A stretch of 22,194 nt of DNA, from the NCBI GenBank assembly GCA_003024985.2, contig PXIH01S0000195.1; one strand, 5' to 3'. The stretch is from Euperipatoides rowelli (lineage: Eukaryota; Onychophora; Udeonychophora; Euonychophora; Peripatopsidae). The position numbers were made by a program, and so were the translations under genes. The first letter of the stretch is position 1. Every line of letters starts with the position of its first letter. The notes beneath the pieces were generated by a model, which ran no database searches, was not told the origin of the DNA, and saw only the letters and a program-made list of their open reading frames with translations. Positions 1-9,604 of the stretch are shown one piece after another.

Positions 1-67
1 GCAATTACGCATGTCCCAGAATAAACTTCAAAATAATTGCAATTACGCATGTCCCAAAATAAACTTC
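1..67. repeat. 38-bp tandem duplication, second copy partial
   Basis: GCAATTACGCATGTCCCA at position 1 recurs at position 39, and the match continues through ATAAACTTC with one substitution (AG versus AA). The period is 38 bases. The array may extend left of the window. It looks like a short minisatellite. Confidence 0.85.
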
Positions 68-261
68 CGCTTGAGGGAGCCAGTAAACTGGAATACAACC
101 TTTTTAATTAATTATTAGTTATTTTAAGTTGATTATTTAAAGTTTATTAAAATAAATACCCAGGCATTCATGAAGAGTGAGTCACTTGACTAATAGATTT
201 ACCTACTGCTATAAATTATTTTCCCTAAAAATATAGACGTTCAAACAAAAATGCTGCCTGG

Positions 262-283
262 AAAAAAAAAAGGGGGGGGGGGG
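262..283. repeat. A10-G12 homopolymer pair
   Basis: Ten A are followed directly by twelve G, in an AT-rich intron. A similar G10 run occurs at 4377-4386. Lengths may be unreliable in a draft assembly. Confidence 0.8.
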
Positions 284-1356
284 TCAACAATGTTATTAGC
301 TATTAAATTTGTTTGTTTCTGCAGCATTTGTATTCTTTTTAGCAAAATTAATTTATAGCAGCATGTAGTTATATTTAAATTTAGCGATAAGTCTCCCCCC
401 TGATGACACCATGGGTGTTAATTTTGTTTCAAAAATAAATCCCCATTTTTATTTTAAATAACTAGCTTAAAATAATTTAAAATAACATAAATACAGATGG
501 TATTTATTATATTCACTTAATTTTAACTAATAATAATAAAAAAATTATTAGTTAACTGTTCCTTTAAGAGTTATTGGTTGAAAAAAATGTCAAAGTATAA
601 CTCACAGTTATATAGAGTAAATTCTATTCGTACCCATCAATCCCATATTATTCCTTGTGAGGTCCTTGTTTTCCTTCTCTGAGTGTGTTTTGAAAATATC
701 ACCAGGAGAACAAATTTGTGTTAGAATGAGAAGTGTACTATCTGGTGTGATTTCTTATCAGATCACTCTCCAATGTACCTGAGATTTCATTTGAGTTGTT
801 GGCAAATTAAACCTACGGTATTTGTTATTTTGAGTCGTTTATGTTTCATCATGAGTCATATGTAAAAGCTTAATAAGTAAATTTAATCCCTAAGAGATTA
901 AAAAAAAAAAGAGGATTAAAAATACTGTAATATTTCTTAAAAATACTAAGAAACATTATTACGTTTAATTATTTTTTAATTTAATATTTTATTTTTTATG
1001 TTTAGAAAACTTTTTTTTTTGCCTTTTAAAATGTTTTACTCAGTTGTTTTTAATCGACTTCTCATTTTTAATTAATCTGGCCTCAATTCGCCAAATTAAT
1101 CTTTGTTTTATGTAGAAATAACTGGAAAAGGAAGAGTTTGTTTCCTTTATTCTGCATTAAAAAAAAGGTACAGGAACCTACAGTATCTCTTACATTTCAA
1201 TGTATTCCTATGCAAATGTATATCTTGATTTGAGTTGTATCAATTTGAGTTGCATATTTTAAGAATCAGACTACAACTCAGAATGAGGCCCTGGTGTACA
1301 TATATTTAGAAAGTATGATGCTCCATGTGTTAAATAACATTGATTTAATCATTGTA

Positions 1357-1443
1357 ATTTCTTAATTAGTTGTTGTTTGGAAATAGAAATTCATATAGTC
1401 GTAACAATATTTTAGTTTAATTTCCAAACTACAATTAAGAAAT
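1357..1443. repeat. Imperfect inverted repeat (stem-loop)
   Basis: The left arm 1357-1384 begins ATTTCTTAATTAG and ends GTTTGGAAAT. The right arm 1420-1443 begins ATTTCCAAAC and ends AATTAAGAAAT. The arms pair apart from a few mismatches and a 3 to 4 base gap. It may be the remnant of a small MITE; no target duplication was recognised. Confidence 0.55.
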
Positions 1444-1573
1444 TAATATATATATACAGTAGATGGGAATTAATTTCATTGTTTTAATTCCTTATATATG
1501 TTTTTAATAATAACCATATAATGTAAATTTCCAAAACAAAGAAGATGAGTCGTATATATTTTTATTTTCTTAG

Positions 1574-4021
1574 GTGATCAAATTGGTGAATGTCGGGCTC
1601 ATGGAAATCTGGGTTCTGCACACTTTGCAAAAGGTAACTACAAGGAAGGTTTAAGTAATCATCGCTTTCAGCTGGTACTAGCTTTTAAAAACAAGGACAG
1701 CCATTCAGCTGCATCAGCTTTGACAAGTCTCGGCCATGTATATACTGCCATTGGAGATTATCCAAATGCTTTAGCCAGTCATAAACAATGTGTACAGCTG
1801 TTAATACAAATGGGGGATCGCCTACTTGAAGCCAGAGAAATTGGCAATGTTGGTGCTGTGTATCTTGCTATGGGAGATTTTGATAATGCTGTGGAATGTC
1901 ATTTAGAACATTTAAAAATTGCAAAACATGCAGGTAGCAAAGCGGAAGAAGCCCGAGCTTACAGCAATCTTGGGAGTGCTCACCATTATAAACGAAATTA
2001 TGATCAAGCAATAACTTTTCATAATCATGTGCTACATATAGCACTGCAACTTGAAGATCGAACAATAGAATCTAGAGCATATGCTGGGCTAGGACATGCA
2101 GCCCGTTGCATGGGGGACCTTCATCAGGCTCGCAAATGGCATGAAAAGCAATTAGATATGGCATTAAGTGCAAAAGATAAAATTGCCGAAGGACGAGCTT
2201 GTGCCAATCTTGGCATTATATATCAACTTCAGGGACAATATGAAACTGCTCTAAAACTCCACCAGTCTAATTTAAAAATTGTACAGGATTTAAAAGATAG
2301 AGCTGGGATTGGCCGAGCTTATGGGAATATTGGTAATGCATACAGTGCCATGAATTTACACGAACAAGCTGTTAAGTTTCACAAACTAGAACTGAGTATT
2401 TCCAAAGAAGTTAACGATCGAAATTCCGAAGCCTCAACGCATGGAAATTTGGCAGTTACCTACCAGGCATTAGGTATGCATGAATTAGCCTTACAGCATT
2501 ATCACCTCCATTTGAATATTGCTCGAGAGTTGAAAGATACTGCGAGTGAAGCTCGAGCGTTGAGTAACCTTGGGAGTTACCATAGCAGCAGTGGGGAGTT
2601 TAACCTTGCTGTACCATATTTTGAGAATTATTTAATGTTATCCCAGGAATTACATGATTTTGAAGGAGAAGGCAGGGCATGCCACTATCTAGGTTATGCT
2701 CATTATCGATTAGGAAACTATAATGAATCTGTTCGATATTATGATCAGGATTTAGCTTTAGCAAAAGATTTACAAGATCGATTAAGTATGGGACGGGCCT
2801 ATTGTAACTTGGGGCTAGCTCATATGGGTCTTGGAAATTCAGAACAAGCACTGGAATGCCAAAAATACTTTTTTGCTATAGCACATACATTAAAAAATTT
2901 ATCTGGAAAATTCCGTGCTCTTGGAAATATTGGCGATGTTTTGATGAAAATGAAAAAAAATAATGAAGCTGTTCAAGTATATACAAAGCAGTTAGCTCTT
3001 GCCAGGCAAAGTCACAATAAATCTTTGGAAGCTAGTGCTGTAGGAGCTTTAGGTATAGCCCACCGTGTCTTAGGACATTTTGATAAAGCTTTAGGATATC
3101 ACACCCAAGAATTAACTATTTGGCAGGAACTAAATGATTTAAAAGGTGAATGCAAAGCTCACAGGAATATAGGTGCTATTTACATGGCTCTTGGAAAATA
3201 CAATTATGCTATAAAATGTTATGAAGAACAGCTTGAAAGAGCTAAAGATTTGAAAAATAATATCTTAGAGGCCCAAGCTTATGGAAATATTGGCATCACA
3301 AGAATGAATATGGGATTATTTGAAGATGCTATTGGTTCATTTGAACAACAGCTTGCTACATTAGAACAAGTGAATGGTAATGCAGCTCTTATTGACAAGG
3401 GACGAGCATATGGAAATTTGGGTGATTGTTATGAATCCTTAGGGGATTATGAAGAAGCAGCGAAATGCCAAGAATTATATCTTACTATAGCACAAAAGAA
3501 TAACAGTTCCTTTGATCAGGAAAGAGCTTATCGAGGATTAGGTAATGCTCATCGGTCTCTTGGAAATCTACAGCAGGGATTAGTCTGTTTTGAAAAACGA
3601 TTGGTAGTTGCTCATGAATTGGATAACCAGGCAGCCCGAGCCTCTGCTTATGGAGAATTAGGCTGTTTACACAGTTTGTTAGGGAATTTTGAACAAGCCA
3701 TATCCTGTTTGGAGCATCAGCTTGCTATTTCTAGGAAAACTCAGGACAAACTAGCTGAAGGTGAAGCTGCATGTGGTCTAGGAGGGGTTTATCAGCAGAT
3801 GGGTGAATATGAAATGTCACTGCGATATCACCAACTGGATCTTGAGATAGCTGATGAAATGGGTAACACAGCAGTGCAAGGAAGAGCTTTTGGAAATTTG
3901 GGTGTTGCCCACGAGTCCCTTGGAAACTTTGAACAGGCAATTCTTTATCAAGAACAACATTTAAGTATTGCAGCCCAAATAAATGACCGAGTGGCAAAGA
4001 CTTTGGCTTTTAGCAGTTTAG
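1574..4021 (+). CDS. TTC28: TTC28 exon A: 20 tandem TPR units
   Basis: This large exon (2448 bases) follows an acceptor TTTATTTTCTTAG and ends at G|GTAAGT. The reading frame is open back to the acceptor: DQIGECRAHGNLGSAHFAKG precedes the first ATG at 1720, so that ATG is an internal methionine and not the start. The exon has two bases of a split codon, 815 codons, then one base. It encodes 20 units of about 40 residues with the pattern YGNLGxAYxxLGxYxxAxxxHxxxLxIAxxLxD. Examples are YGNIGNAYSAMN, YGNLGDCYESLGDYEEA and FGNLGVAHESLGNFEQA. A 40-residue period, longer than the classical 34, is typical of LGN/AGS3 and TTC28-type TPRs, which form helical binding scaffolds. Unit 16 is preceded by a slightly longer spacer (EQVNGNAALIDKGRA). 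Translation continues past the donor to 4167 only as intron read-through. Confidence 0.95.
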
Positions 4022-5011
4022 GTAAGTTTTATTTAGAATTTAATATTAGCTTAAATATTTTTTTTCTTTTTCATCTATTTTTTTATTATATAAAGTCTAA
4101 AATATTGTATTGTTTTCTCTTCATCCTGAACACCATGATTATCTTTAATAAATTAAACATATCTTAATTTAAAGAAACAGACTCCTGCAATCATTTCCCC
4201 AAATGGATCTTAGCAGTAACGATTTCTTCTGTTCTTAGTAAGTAAAAAAAGAGCAGATGGAATACATGAATCACCATTGGTCCATCATTAACACCAATTA
4301 ATTCAAAGATACAGATTTTTATCTTTTCCATTTAGGGAATTTTAATTGTAAAGTTTTTTTCTGGGCTTAAAGGAGAGGGGGGGGGGAATAATTAATTACA
4401 GTGGTGCGTTGGTCATTATTTCATTTTATTTAAAAAAAAAAAAAACCTTTTTAGTACAGGAAACATAATGCTGTCGAGTGTTTGAATTTGATCTTAACAA
4501 AAGAGAATTTTTCATTTTTTGGCATGCAGGAACAGGTAAACTAAGAACAGATTAAGTAACTTTTGCAATGATGTTTTCTCATCACAAAGTTCCATTTTAA
4601 AAATAAAGACTTTTGCAAGCATTACCTAGGGGATCTTACTGGTAAAGCTTTTTCCTGCTGTTAGAAGAAGAAGAAAAGAGTTAATTAGAATACTGCCAGG
4701 TCATTATTTGTTTTGTTTTTCATAACTTCTCTTTATTCAAAATAATCTTCTGACATTTTATAATCAAATATTTATTATAAAAATATCTTGCAATATTCAG
4801 TAGAAACAGTGTTTAAGCTTAGGGTTAGTAGAATTTATTTAAAAAATCTAATTTATTTACAGTATTTTTTTCATGTGGACAATTTTTTTTTAGTGTTTTT
4901 ATTTTAAGAAAAACACAATAAAACCTATTTAAAAAAAACACTAAAACAATTACTTATTTTATAGTCTGATTTATATTAATCCAAATTCTTAAGCTTCACT
5001 TATACATCTAT

Positions 5012-5153
5012 GCAAAGCTCGTCCATTGCCCTAAAGACGGAGAGCTTTGTGTAAAATCATGCGCACTGGGGCATGATTTTAAAGATGGATATCCTATTAA
5101 AAGATGGATAGCCATCCGTCGTCGTCATAAAAGTTGAAAAAATCTAAACTTTT
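5012..5153. repeat. Cluster of four consecutive hairpins
   Basis: Four stem-loops follow each other. CAAAGCTC (5013-5020) pairs with GAGCTTTG (5042-5049), with CGTC/GACG continuing the stem. AAAATCATGC (5053-5062) pairs perfectly with GCATGATTTT (5071-5080) around an 8-base loop. GATGG (5103-5107) pairs with CCATC (5112-5116). AAAAGTT (5129-5135) pairs with AACTTTT (5147-5153). The block is richer in GC than its surroundings and probably belongs to a non-autonomous mobile element, but no ends or target duplication could be fixed. Confidence 0.6.
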
Positions 5154-5482
5154 ACGCAAAGTTCTTCGTCTTGTTAGCCATTGAACCACTCAAATCTTAG
5201 GTTTTCTAAGTAGAGGGCAGCACACTATTGTTTTTGTCCCGATTAATTTAGTTTGAAAACATCATATTTCAATAAATTCTTTTAATATTATTTCCAACTG
5301 ATTCAATTAATTTAATAGTTATTTATAAGCAGATTATTTTTTTAAAAAAATAACAGCGTATTTGAAAATAGATTTTGAAAGAAAAAGGAATTCATATAGA
5401 CATTTTAATAATCTTATTGTTATACACTTAGTAACATTATTTGAATCCACATTTTAAAAATGTAGTCAAATTAAATATACTA

Positions 5483-5616
5483 CTAGTGTTTAAGCCCGTT
5501 CCACGGGCATCAAACATCTTATTTTTGTTTAAGCCTGTTATTTTTGTTTAAGCCCGTAATGGGGCTTAGTGCTCCTCTTTTTGTAGCCCTAGATCTTTTA
5601 AGCTCGTTACACGGGC
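5483..5616 (-). mobile_element. Helitron-like 3' termini, several decayed copies
   Basis: On the minus strand, 5508-5483 reads GCCCGTGGAACGGGC (a 6-bp stem, 3-base loop), then seven bases, then CTAG followed by T. That is the classical Helitron 3' end: a GC hairpin, a short spacer, then CTRR inserted before T. A second copy at 5616-5589 reads GCCCGTGTAACGAGC, nine bases, CTAG. A third, partial copy with the stem AAGCCC/GGGCTT lies at 5550-5567. Fragments reading AAGCCTGTTA at 5530 and 5661 are further decayed copies. No Rep/helicase coding sequence is present, so these would be non-autonomous. A 5' TC end was not identified. Confidence 0.55.
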
Positions 5617-5669
5617 ATCCAACTTTTTTTTTTTTGTAAACACCACTTAAAGTTTCGAATAAGCCTGTT

Positions 5670-5681
5670 AGATGGCGCTGT
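5670..5681 (+). promoter_or_regulatory. AGATGGCGC motif (CTCF-core-like), in Helitron-like debris
   Basis: AGATGGCGCTGT matches the GC-rich half of the bilaterian CTCF core. The upstream half (CTGTT) does not match CCASY well. It lies beside the Helitron-like copies, so it may simply be part of that repeat. Confidence 0.3.
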
Positions 5682-6729
5682 AACTGGCTTCAGAAATTTA
5701 AACAAATTAGTATAAATTATATTTTGTTTTTCATTTTGAATAAAATAAAATATTTTTTACAATACTAGATGTTTATTGGAATTCATTTTGTTGGAAATAA
5801 TAGGAGGAATATGATTGGCTGTTATATAAAGCAACTTAATTGCAGAAAAGTGTGAACACATTAATGAAAATCTCTCCGTTTATGAGATATTTTACGGATC
5901 AGAAACCTGTTCCGTAAAAGTGTAAATCAACCTTTACTTTCATATTGAAAAAGTTCTGTGGGCTCCAAAATTTAAAAAAAAAAAAAAAATTAACAAAACA
6001 ATAAAATTAAAAAGAAATAAAACGAAGAAAACCAAATAAACTAACATTTGTGCCTTCAAACTTACAACCTTGCCAATTAATTGAATGTTTATAGATTTCT
6101 AATCTATAGATATAAAAGCTACCCAACTAAAGTAGGAGTAATGAATCATTATTACAAGTCATTATTAACTACTGTATTAAATAGTGAGTTATAGGAAAAA
6201 TCAAATATTAAATATTTACACTGGTTTTGAAATTAACTTAAATTTCCTACTTTAAAAACTTAAAAAAACCTAGTATGCGGGTAGCTGCCTGCCAGTATTG
6301 TATATTCTAGTTATATTTTTACGACTTTATGCCAAAGGAATAGGCAGCACACCAAAATAAAATGTTAGCAAATTTAGTTTTTTTTTTTAAAAAAAAAAGA
6401 ATTTTTATTTCAAAAAAGTTTTTAGAAAACTAGTGAATTTTATCTTCAAAAGAAAAAAAGTAAAAAACAAATTAATATATGAATTTAAATTCACCTATGT
6501 GATTTGCAACTTGTCCACTTTGCCAGAGTGGACCTATGATATTTTATGCTAAAGTTATAGCTAATTGCTGTTGTATCATTTGGTTTGTAACTTTGATATT
6601 ATGATATATAAAATAAATTCAATGCAATGTAAGGAAGACAAGTTTTGATTAATATAATTTGAAAAAAGAAATTATGTTAGTACCTAATTTTGTTTTCGGC
6701 ATGTTAAATTATTTGTTTTAAACACCTAA

Positions 6730-6772
6730 GCTGGCAGTGCGGCCACATTTGTGGCACGTGCTTTCTGCCGGC
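6730..6772. repeat. GC-rich nested hairpin
   Basis: The inner stem is a perfect palindrome, GCCACATTTGTGGC (6742-6755). An outer stem pairs GCTGGCAG (6730-6737) with CTGCCGGC (6765-6772) apart from one mismatch. It is about 60% GC in a strongly AT-rich intron. It may be an element terminus or internal hairpin; the class is not recognised. Confidence 0.5.
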
Positions 6773-6933
6773 CCTTAATTCAAAATTTGAAGAAAAAAAA
6801 TATATGTTAAATGTAGGCTATTACTTTATTTTTCTGCTCGGCCATATAAAAAATGTTACATCAACATGTAAATAGTAAATGAAATGTATGGGATATAGTT
6901 GACATTTATTTTACAATGATTTCTTAATTCTAG

Positions 6934-7211
6934 GCCGTGTTCATCATGCTCTTGGTAATTTCCCTCAAGCAGTTGCATATCTTCAACAAGGACTACAAAT
7001 TGCTGAACAGTTAGGTAGACGTGAAGATGAAGCTAAAATTCGTCACCGTTTAGGATTGGCACTTTGGGGTCAGGGAGAATTGGAAGACGCTCAGCACCAG
7101 CTCTATCGTGCGGCCGACTTGTTTGAAATTATTCGAAGAGAAGCTCAGATCAACAGTGAATATAAGTTGTCTCTATTTGACCTTCAAACAGCATCTTATC
7201 AAGCTTTACAG
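6934..7211 (+). CDS. TTC28: TTC28 exon B: last TPR units
   Basis: The acceptor is TTCTTAATTCTAG and the donor is CAG|GTAACA. The split codon G|GC restores glycine and completes unit 21 across the intron: FSSLG joins RVHHALGNFPQAVAYLQQGL. Unit 22 follows (RHRLGLALWGQGELEDAQ). After that comes a helical stretch, AADLFEIIRREAQINSEYKL, that closes the TPR solenoid. The exon ends in phase 0 with SYQALQ. It is 278 bases: two bases plus 92 codons. The homology and the phases agree, so this exon is secure. The codons after 7211 (VTITCIKI...) are intron. Confidence 0.94.
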
Positions 7212-7390
7212 GTAACAATTACCTGTATTAAGATATTAAAATTTTTTGATCATCTTTGTTTAGGACAAAATTATACTAAATTTATTTTCTGAATTATTGG
7301 AATGTTTTTTAAGCCTTATTTTTTTTTTTTAAATATACTGTATGTAACTATTTTTATTTCTAAAGTGGTTTGTTTTTCTTCTTGTTTTAG
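7212..7390 (+). other. Short intron between exons B and C
   Basis: A 179-base intron with donor GTAACA, a T-rich tract and acceptor TTGTTTTAG. Nothing else is seen in it. Confidence 0.9.
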
Positions 7391-7643
7391 AGGGTTTTGG
7401 TAAGTTTGAATCGCCAAAACGAAGCTCTTGTGGTAGCTGAACGTGGTCGAACTAGGGCATTTGTGGATTTGCTGTTAGAAAGGCAAACAGGAAATGATAA
7501 GCTCCAGACTATTGCAATACTGGATAGCACTGTGTCTACCATTGAACAGATTGTTGAACTTGTTAACAGACAGAAAGCATCTGTTCTCTATTACTCCATA
7601 GCAGCAGGATTTCTCTATACCTGGCTGATTGTACCTTATAAAG
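7391..7643 (+). CDS. TTC28: TTC28 exon C: TPR-CHAT linker and start of CHAT domain
   Basis: The acceptor is TTCTTGTTTTAG and the donor is AAAG|GTTAGT. It enters in phase 0 with RVLVSLNRQNEALVVAERGR and continues TRAFVDLLLERQ. Such an ERGRTRAF-type helix is the usual bridge from TPRs to a CHAT domain. The exon then reads QKASVLYYSIAAGFLYTWLI, which matches the first beta strands of CHAT proteins, normally a tyrosine-rich strand followed by LYxW. It ends with VPYKG, the glycine codon being split in phase 1. The preceding intron is only 179 bases (7212-7390). Confidence 0.93.
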
Positions 7644-9092
7644 GTTAGTATCTAATTTTTATTTCATTTCTTTCATTATGATCAGGGTTGTTTTTTAAGT
7701 TAATATTGTACTGTTTCTCCATCATATGAAGTCATTTACAACTGGCTTAAATTATTGAATCTGCAATTCATTGCAGGAAGAAATCTTCCAGACACAGACT
7801 GGAAGTAGGTTTAGCCTTGGCCGTTTATCAGTCTTTCTTCTTTCTTACATTTGCAGAGTGCAAAGAAAGCAGAAATATATTTTGATGATCATAGAGAGGT
7901 AAAGGAACATGCAACATCACTCCATTTTTTTTTAATAATGAAAAATATTCACATGAAACAGAATTGTTCATTAAAACTGTATATACAGTTTTAATTGTAT
8001 ATACAGTTTTAAAGTGGTGATGGTATGCTTGTTCTTACAAATCCTCTGCTGTTTCAAACCTTTGGTTAGTCATTACTGTATGTATGAGAATCATCATCTA
8101 CATAAATGCTACAATAATATCTAACATAAGCTACTCCAAACATTACAGGAAAGTTCACAACTTCTGTTTATTTTTTACATGATGGTCAAACAGCTCGTTA
8201 ATTAATGTTTTATGAAAGCAAACCTATTAGACATTTTTCTATTATGAATTTCAGCGTATTGATTATATTGTGCTTTATAGATTATTTCAGGAAACGGTTG
8301 TATTGAACTCTTGTTAATATGACACTACCCCTTCTAGCCTCATTATCTTCTTACCCCCAATGGATTTTGCCTGGTAGCCCAGCAACTCATGCTTTAACAT
8401 TATAAAGTGATGCTCTTAAATGTGTCAGCAATGTCCATTAATCAAGGGTTAACTTGAAACTATTTATTTCTTTTTCAAATAAATAATTGAATTTGTTAAA
8501 TTGTTATAATGAAATTTTCTAAGCATGAAATGATATTTGCCAATTAATGCCAATTTTGGAGTCTACAAGTCTTGAATCTGAGATATATCACTAGCAAACT
8601 ATTGGCCAGAATGATGATTTTTATGAGTAAATAAATATACACAACATTTAGCAAATGAAGTGTTGACAAGTATTACTTTAACTATTTATGTTAGATTAGG
8701 GATTTCTTAATACACAGGAAGCAGTAAAATAACATTTTAAATATTTTTTGTTGTTATTGAGAGTTGGCACCACTGCTATCAGGTTCACTGGTTTCTGAAC
8801 AACTGAGCACTATTAGTATTTATAGAAATTTTTATTGTTTAAATGTGACAAAAGAAATTGAGTTTAATATAAATATTATAACGAGTAACTTTCTAAGACT
8901 TATGGACCCTGATCCAGAAAAAGCAACTATGCTTATGATAGTTGCACCCTTTTCCTGTTTACTCTAATTTAAAATTTGCTGTAAAGAAAGAAATCTAGAA
9001 TTTTCAGAATTATGACTTCTGTATAACAATTATTATTTTACATACATTAAAATAAATATATTTGTGCTTGATTTGTTTTTTGTTTGTTTTAG
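7644..9092 (+). other. Intron between exons C and D
   Basis: The donor is GTTAGT; the acceptor follows a long T-rich tract. It contains a 24-bp perfect palindrome at 7971-7994 and a small hairpin CTTCCAG/CTGGAAG near 7790. The rest is ordinary AT-rich intron. The open frame at 8764-8967 shows no protein similarity that I recognise and is treated as chance. Confidence 0.85.
7971..7994. repeat. 24-bp perfect palindrome with adjacent repeat
   Basis: TTAAAACTGTAT is followed directly by its reverse complement. Immediately after, TTGTATATACAGTTTTAAA repeats the right half. It is an AT-rich local palindrome and repeat, probably from slippage or a small duplication. Confidence 0.7.
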
Positions 9093-9252
9093 GAGTGGTG
9101 AAGTTTTCTGAATGTAATATTAGTGATATTGAACCAGAGTCTGATGACAACTCAAAACAAAATATATCTTCAACTTCAGTTGCTTTAGACATGTATATTG
9201 CTCAGGTCAGAGAAGCTTTAGGAGTGGAGGTCCCATCAGTTAATAACTACAG
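9093..9252 (+). CDS. TTC28: TTC28 exon D: CHAT strand and acidic linker
   Basis: A long T-rich tract leads to the acceptor TTTGTTTTAG, and the donor is AG|GTAAAT. The split glycine from exon C (G|GA) runs into VVKFSECNISDIEPESDD. An acidic, serine- and asparagine-rich stretch follows, then MYIAQVREALGVEVPS, where the VREALGVE helix is a recognisable TTC28 feature. The exon is 160 bases and leaves in phase 2. The overlapping minus-strand reading frame is a shadow. Low conservation in the acidic part is expected for a disordered loop inside the CHAT fold. Confidence 0.9.
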
Positions 9253-9307
9253 GTAAATTTCAAATAAAACTGGTAGTCCTTAAACATTAATAAATTTTAC
9301 TTACATC

Positions 9308-9604
9308 CAAGAGTGTCCATAGGGGGTGGGGCAATGAGGAGCAGTTGCCCTCCCCTGGAAAATCAGTGACAGCTTTTCTAAAATATGTTGTTTTTACATG
9401 AGAAAATGATTACAAGTAATTGTTTTTTTTTTTTTAAATAGTCATGAATGAAATAAGCTGTGCTTAATGAAAAAAAAACATAAAACAAAAAAAGCTTTTT
9501 CAAACATTCACACAAATAGTAAATAGATTATCAAAATAAAATGTTATTTGTCCTGTAAATTGATTGACCCCCATCCCCTGAATTTGTTTCTATGGATACC
9601 CTTG
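9308..9604. mobile_element. Degenerate hAT-like MITE
   Basis: The left end is CAAGAGTGTCCATAG and the right end, reverse complemented, is CAAGGGTATCCATAG, so 13 of 15 bases agree. The next bases are G-rich on both ends (GGGGGTGGGG on the left; GGGGATGGGGG, reverse complemented, on the right). The flanking 8-mers CTTACATC and CTCTCATT share 5 of 8 positions, consistent with a decayed hAT target duplication. There is no coding capacity. The hAT class is inferred from the TIR style and an 8-bp duplication that is no longer exact. Confidence 0.6.

Larger units (their letters stand above)
1..1573 (+). other. Upstream intron (3' part) of the TTC28 gene
   Basis: This is AT-rich sequence without a credible exon. 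It ends in the acceptor used by exon A, and its phase (1) requires an upstream coding exon. It holds a 38-bp tandem duplication at the left edge, an A10-G12 run at 262-283, a poly(T) and poly(A)-rich middle, and an imperfect stem-loop at 1357-1443. The stretch 600-840 is less AT-rich but gives no recognisable protein. Confidence 0.8.
4022..6933 (+). other. Intron between exons A and B
   Basis: The donor is GTAAGT at 4022 and the acceptor TAG ends at 6933. No exon is visible inside. It contains a G10 run at 4377-4386, a block of hairpins at 5012-5153, Helitron-like termini at 5483-5616, an AGATGGCGC motif at 5670, and a GC-rich hairpin at 6730-6772. The rest is AT-rich with many homopolymer tracts. 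Confidence 0.85.

Noticed and set aside
1720-1722. ATG at the head of the large open frame taken as the translation start.
   Set aside because: The frame is open upstream to a good acceptor and encodes another complete TPR unit, so this is an internal methionine.
6269-6292. Imperfect palindrome GCGGGTAGCTGCCTGC beside CTAG, possibly another Helitron end.
   Set aside because: The hairpin is imperfect, the spacer is only three bases, and no matching end was found.
7856-7897. Possible extra exon between exons C and D: good acceptor (TTTGCAG) and a GTAAAG donor after AGAGAG.
   Set aside because: In the phase left by exon C it meets a TGA stop after nine codons. The alternative acceptor inside it breaks the phase with exon D. 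Direct C to D joining restores a clean CHAT strand.
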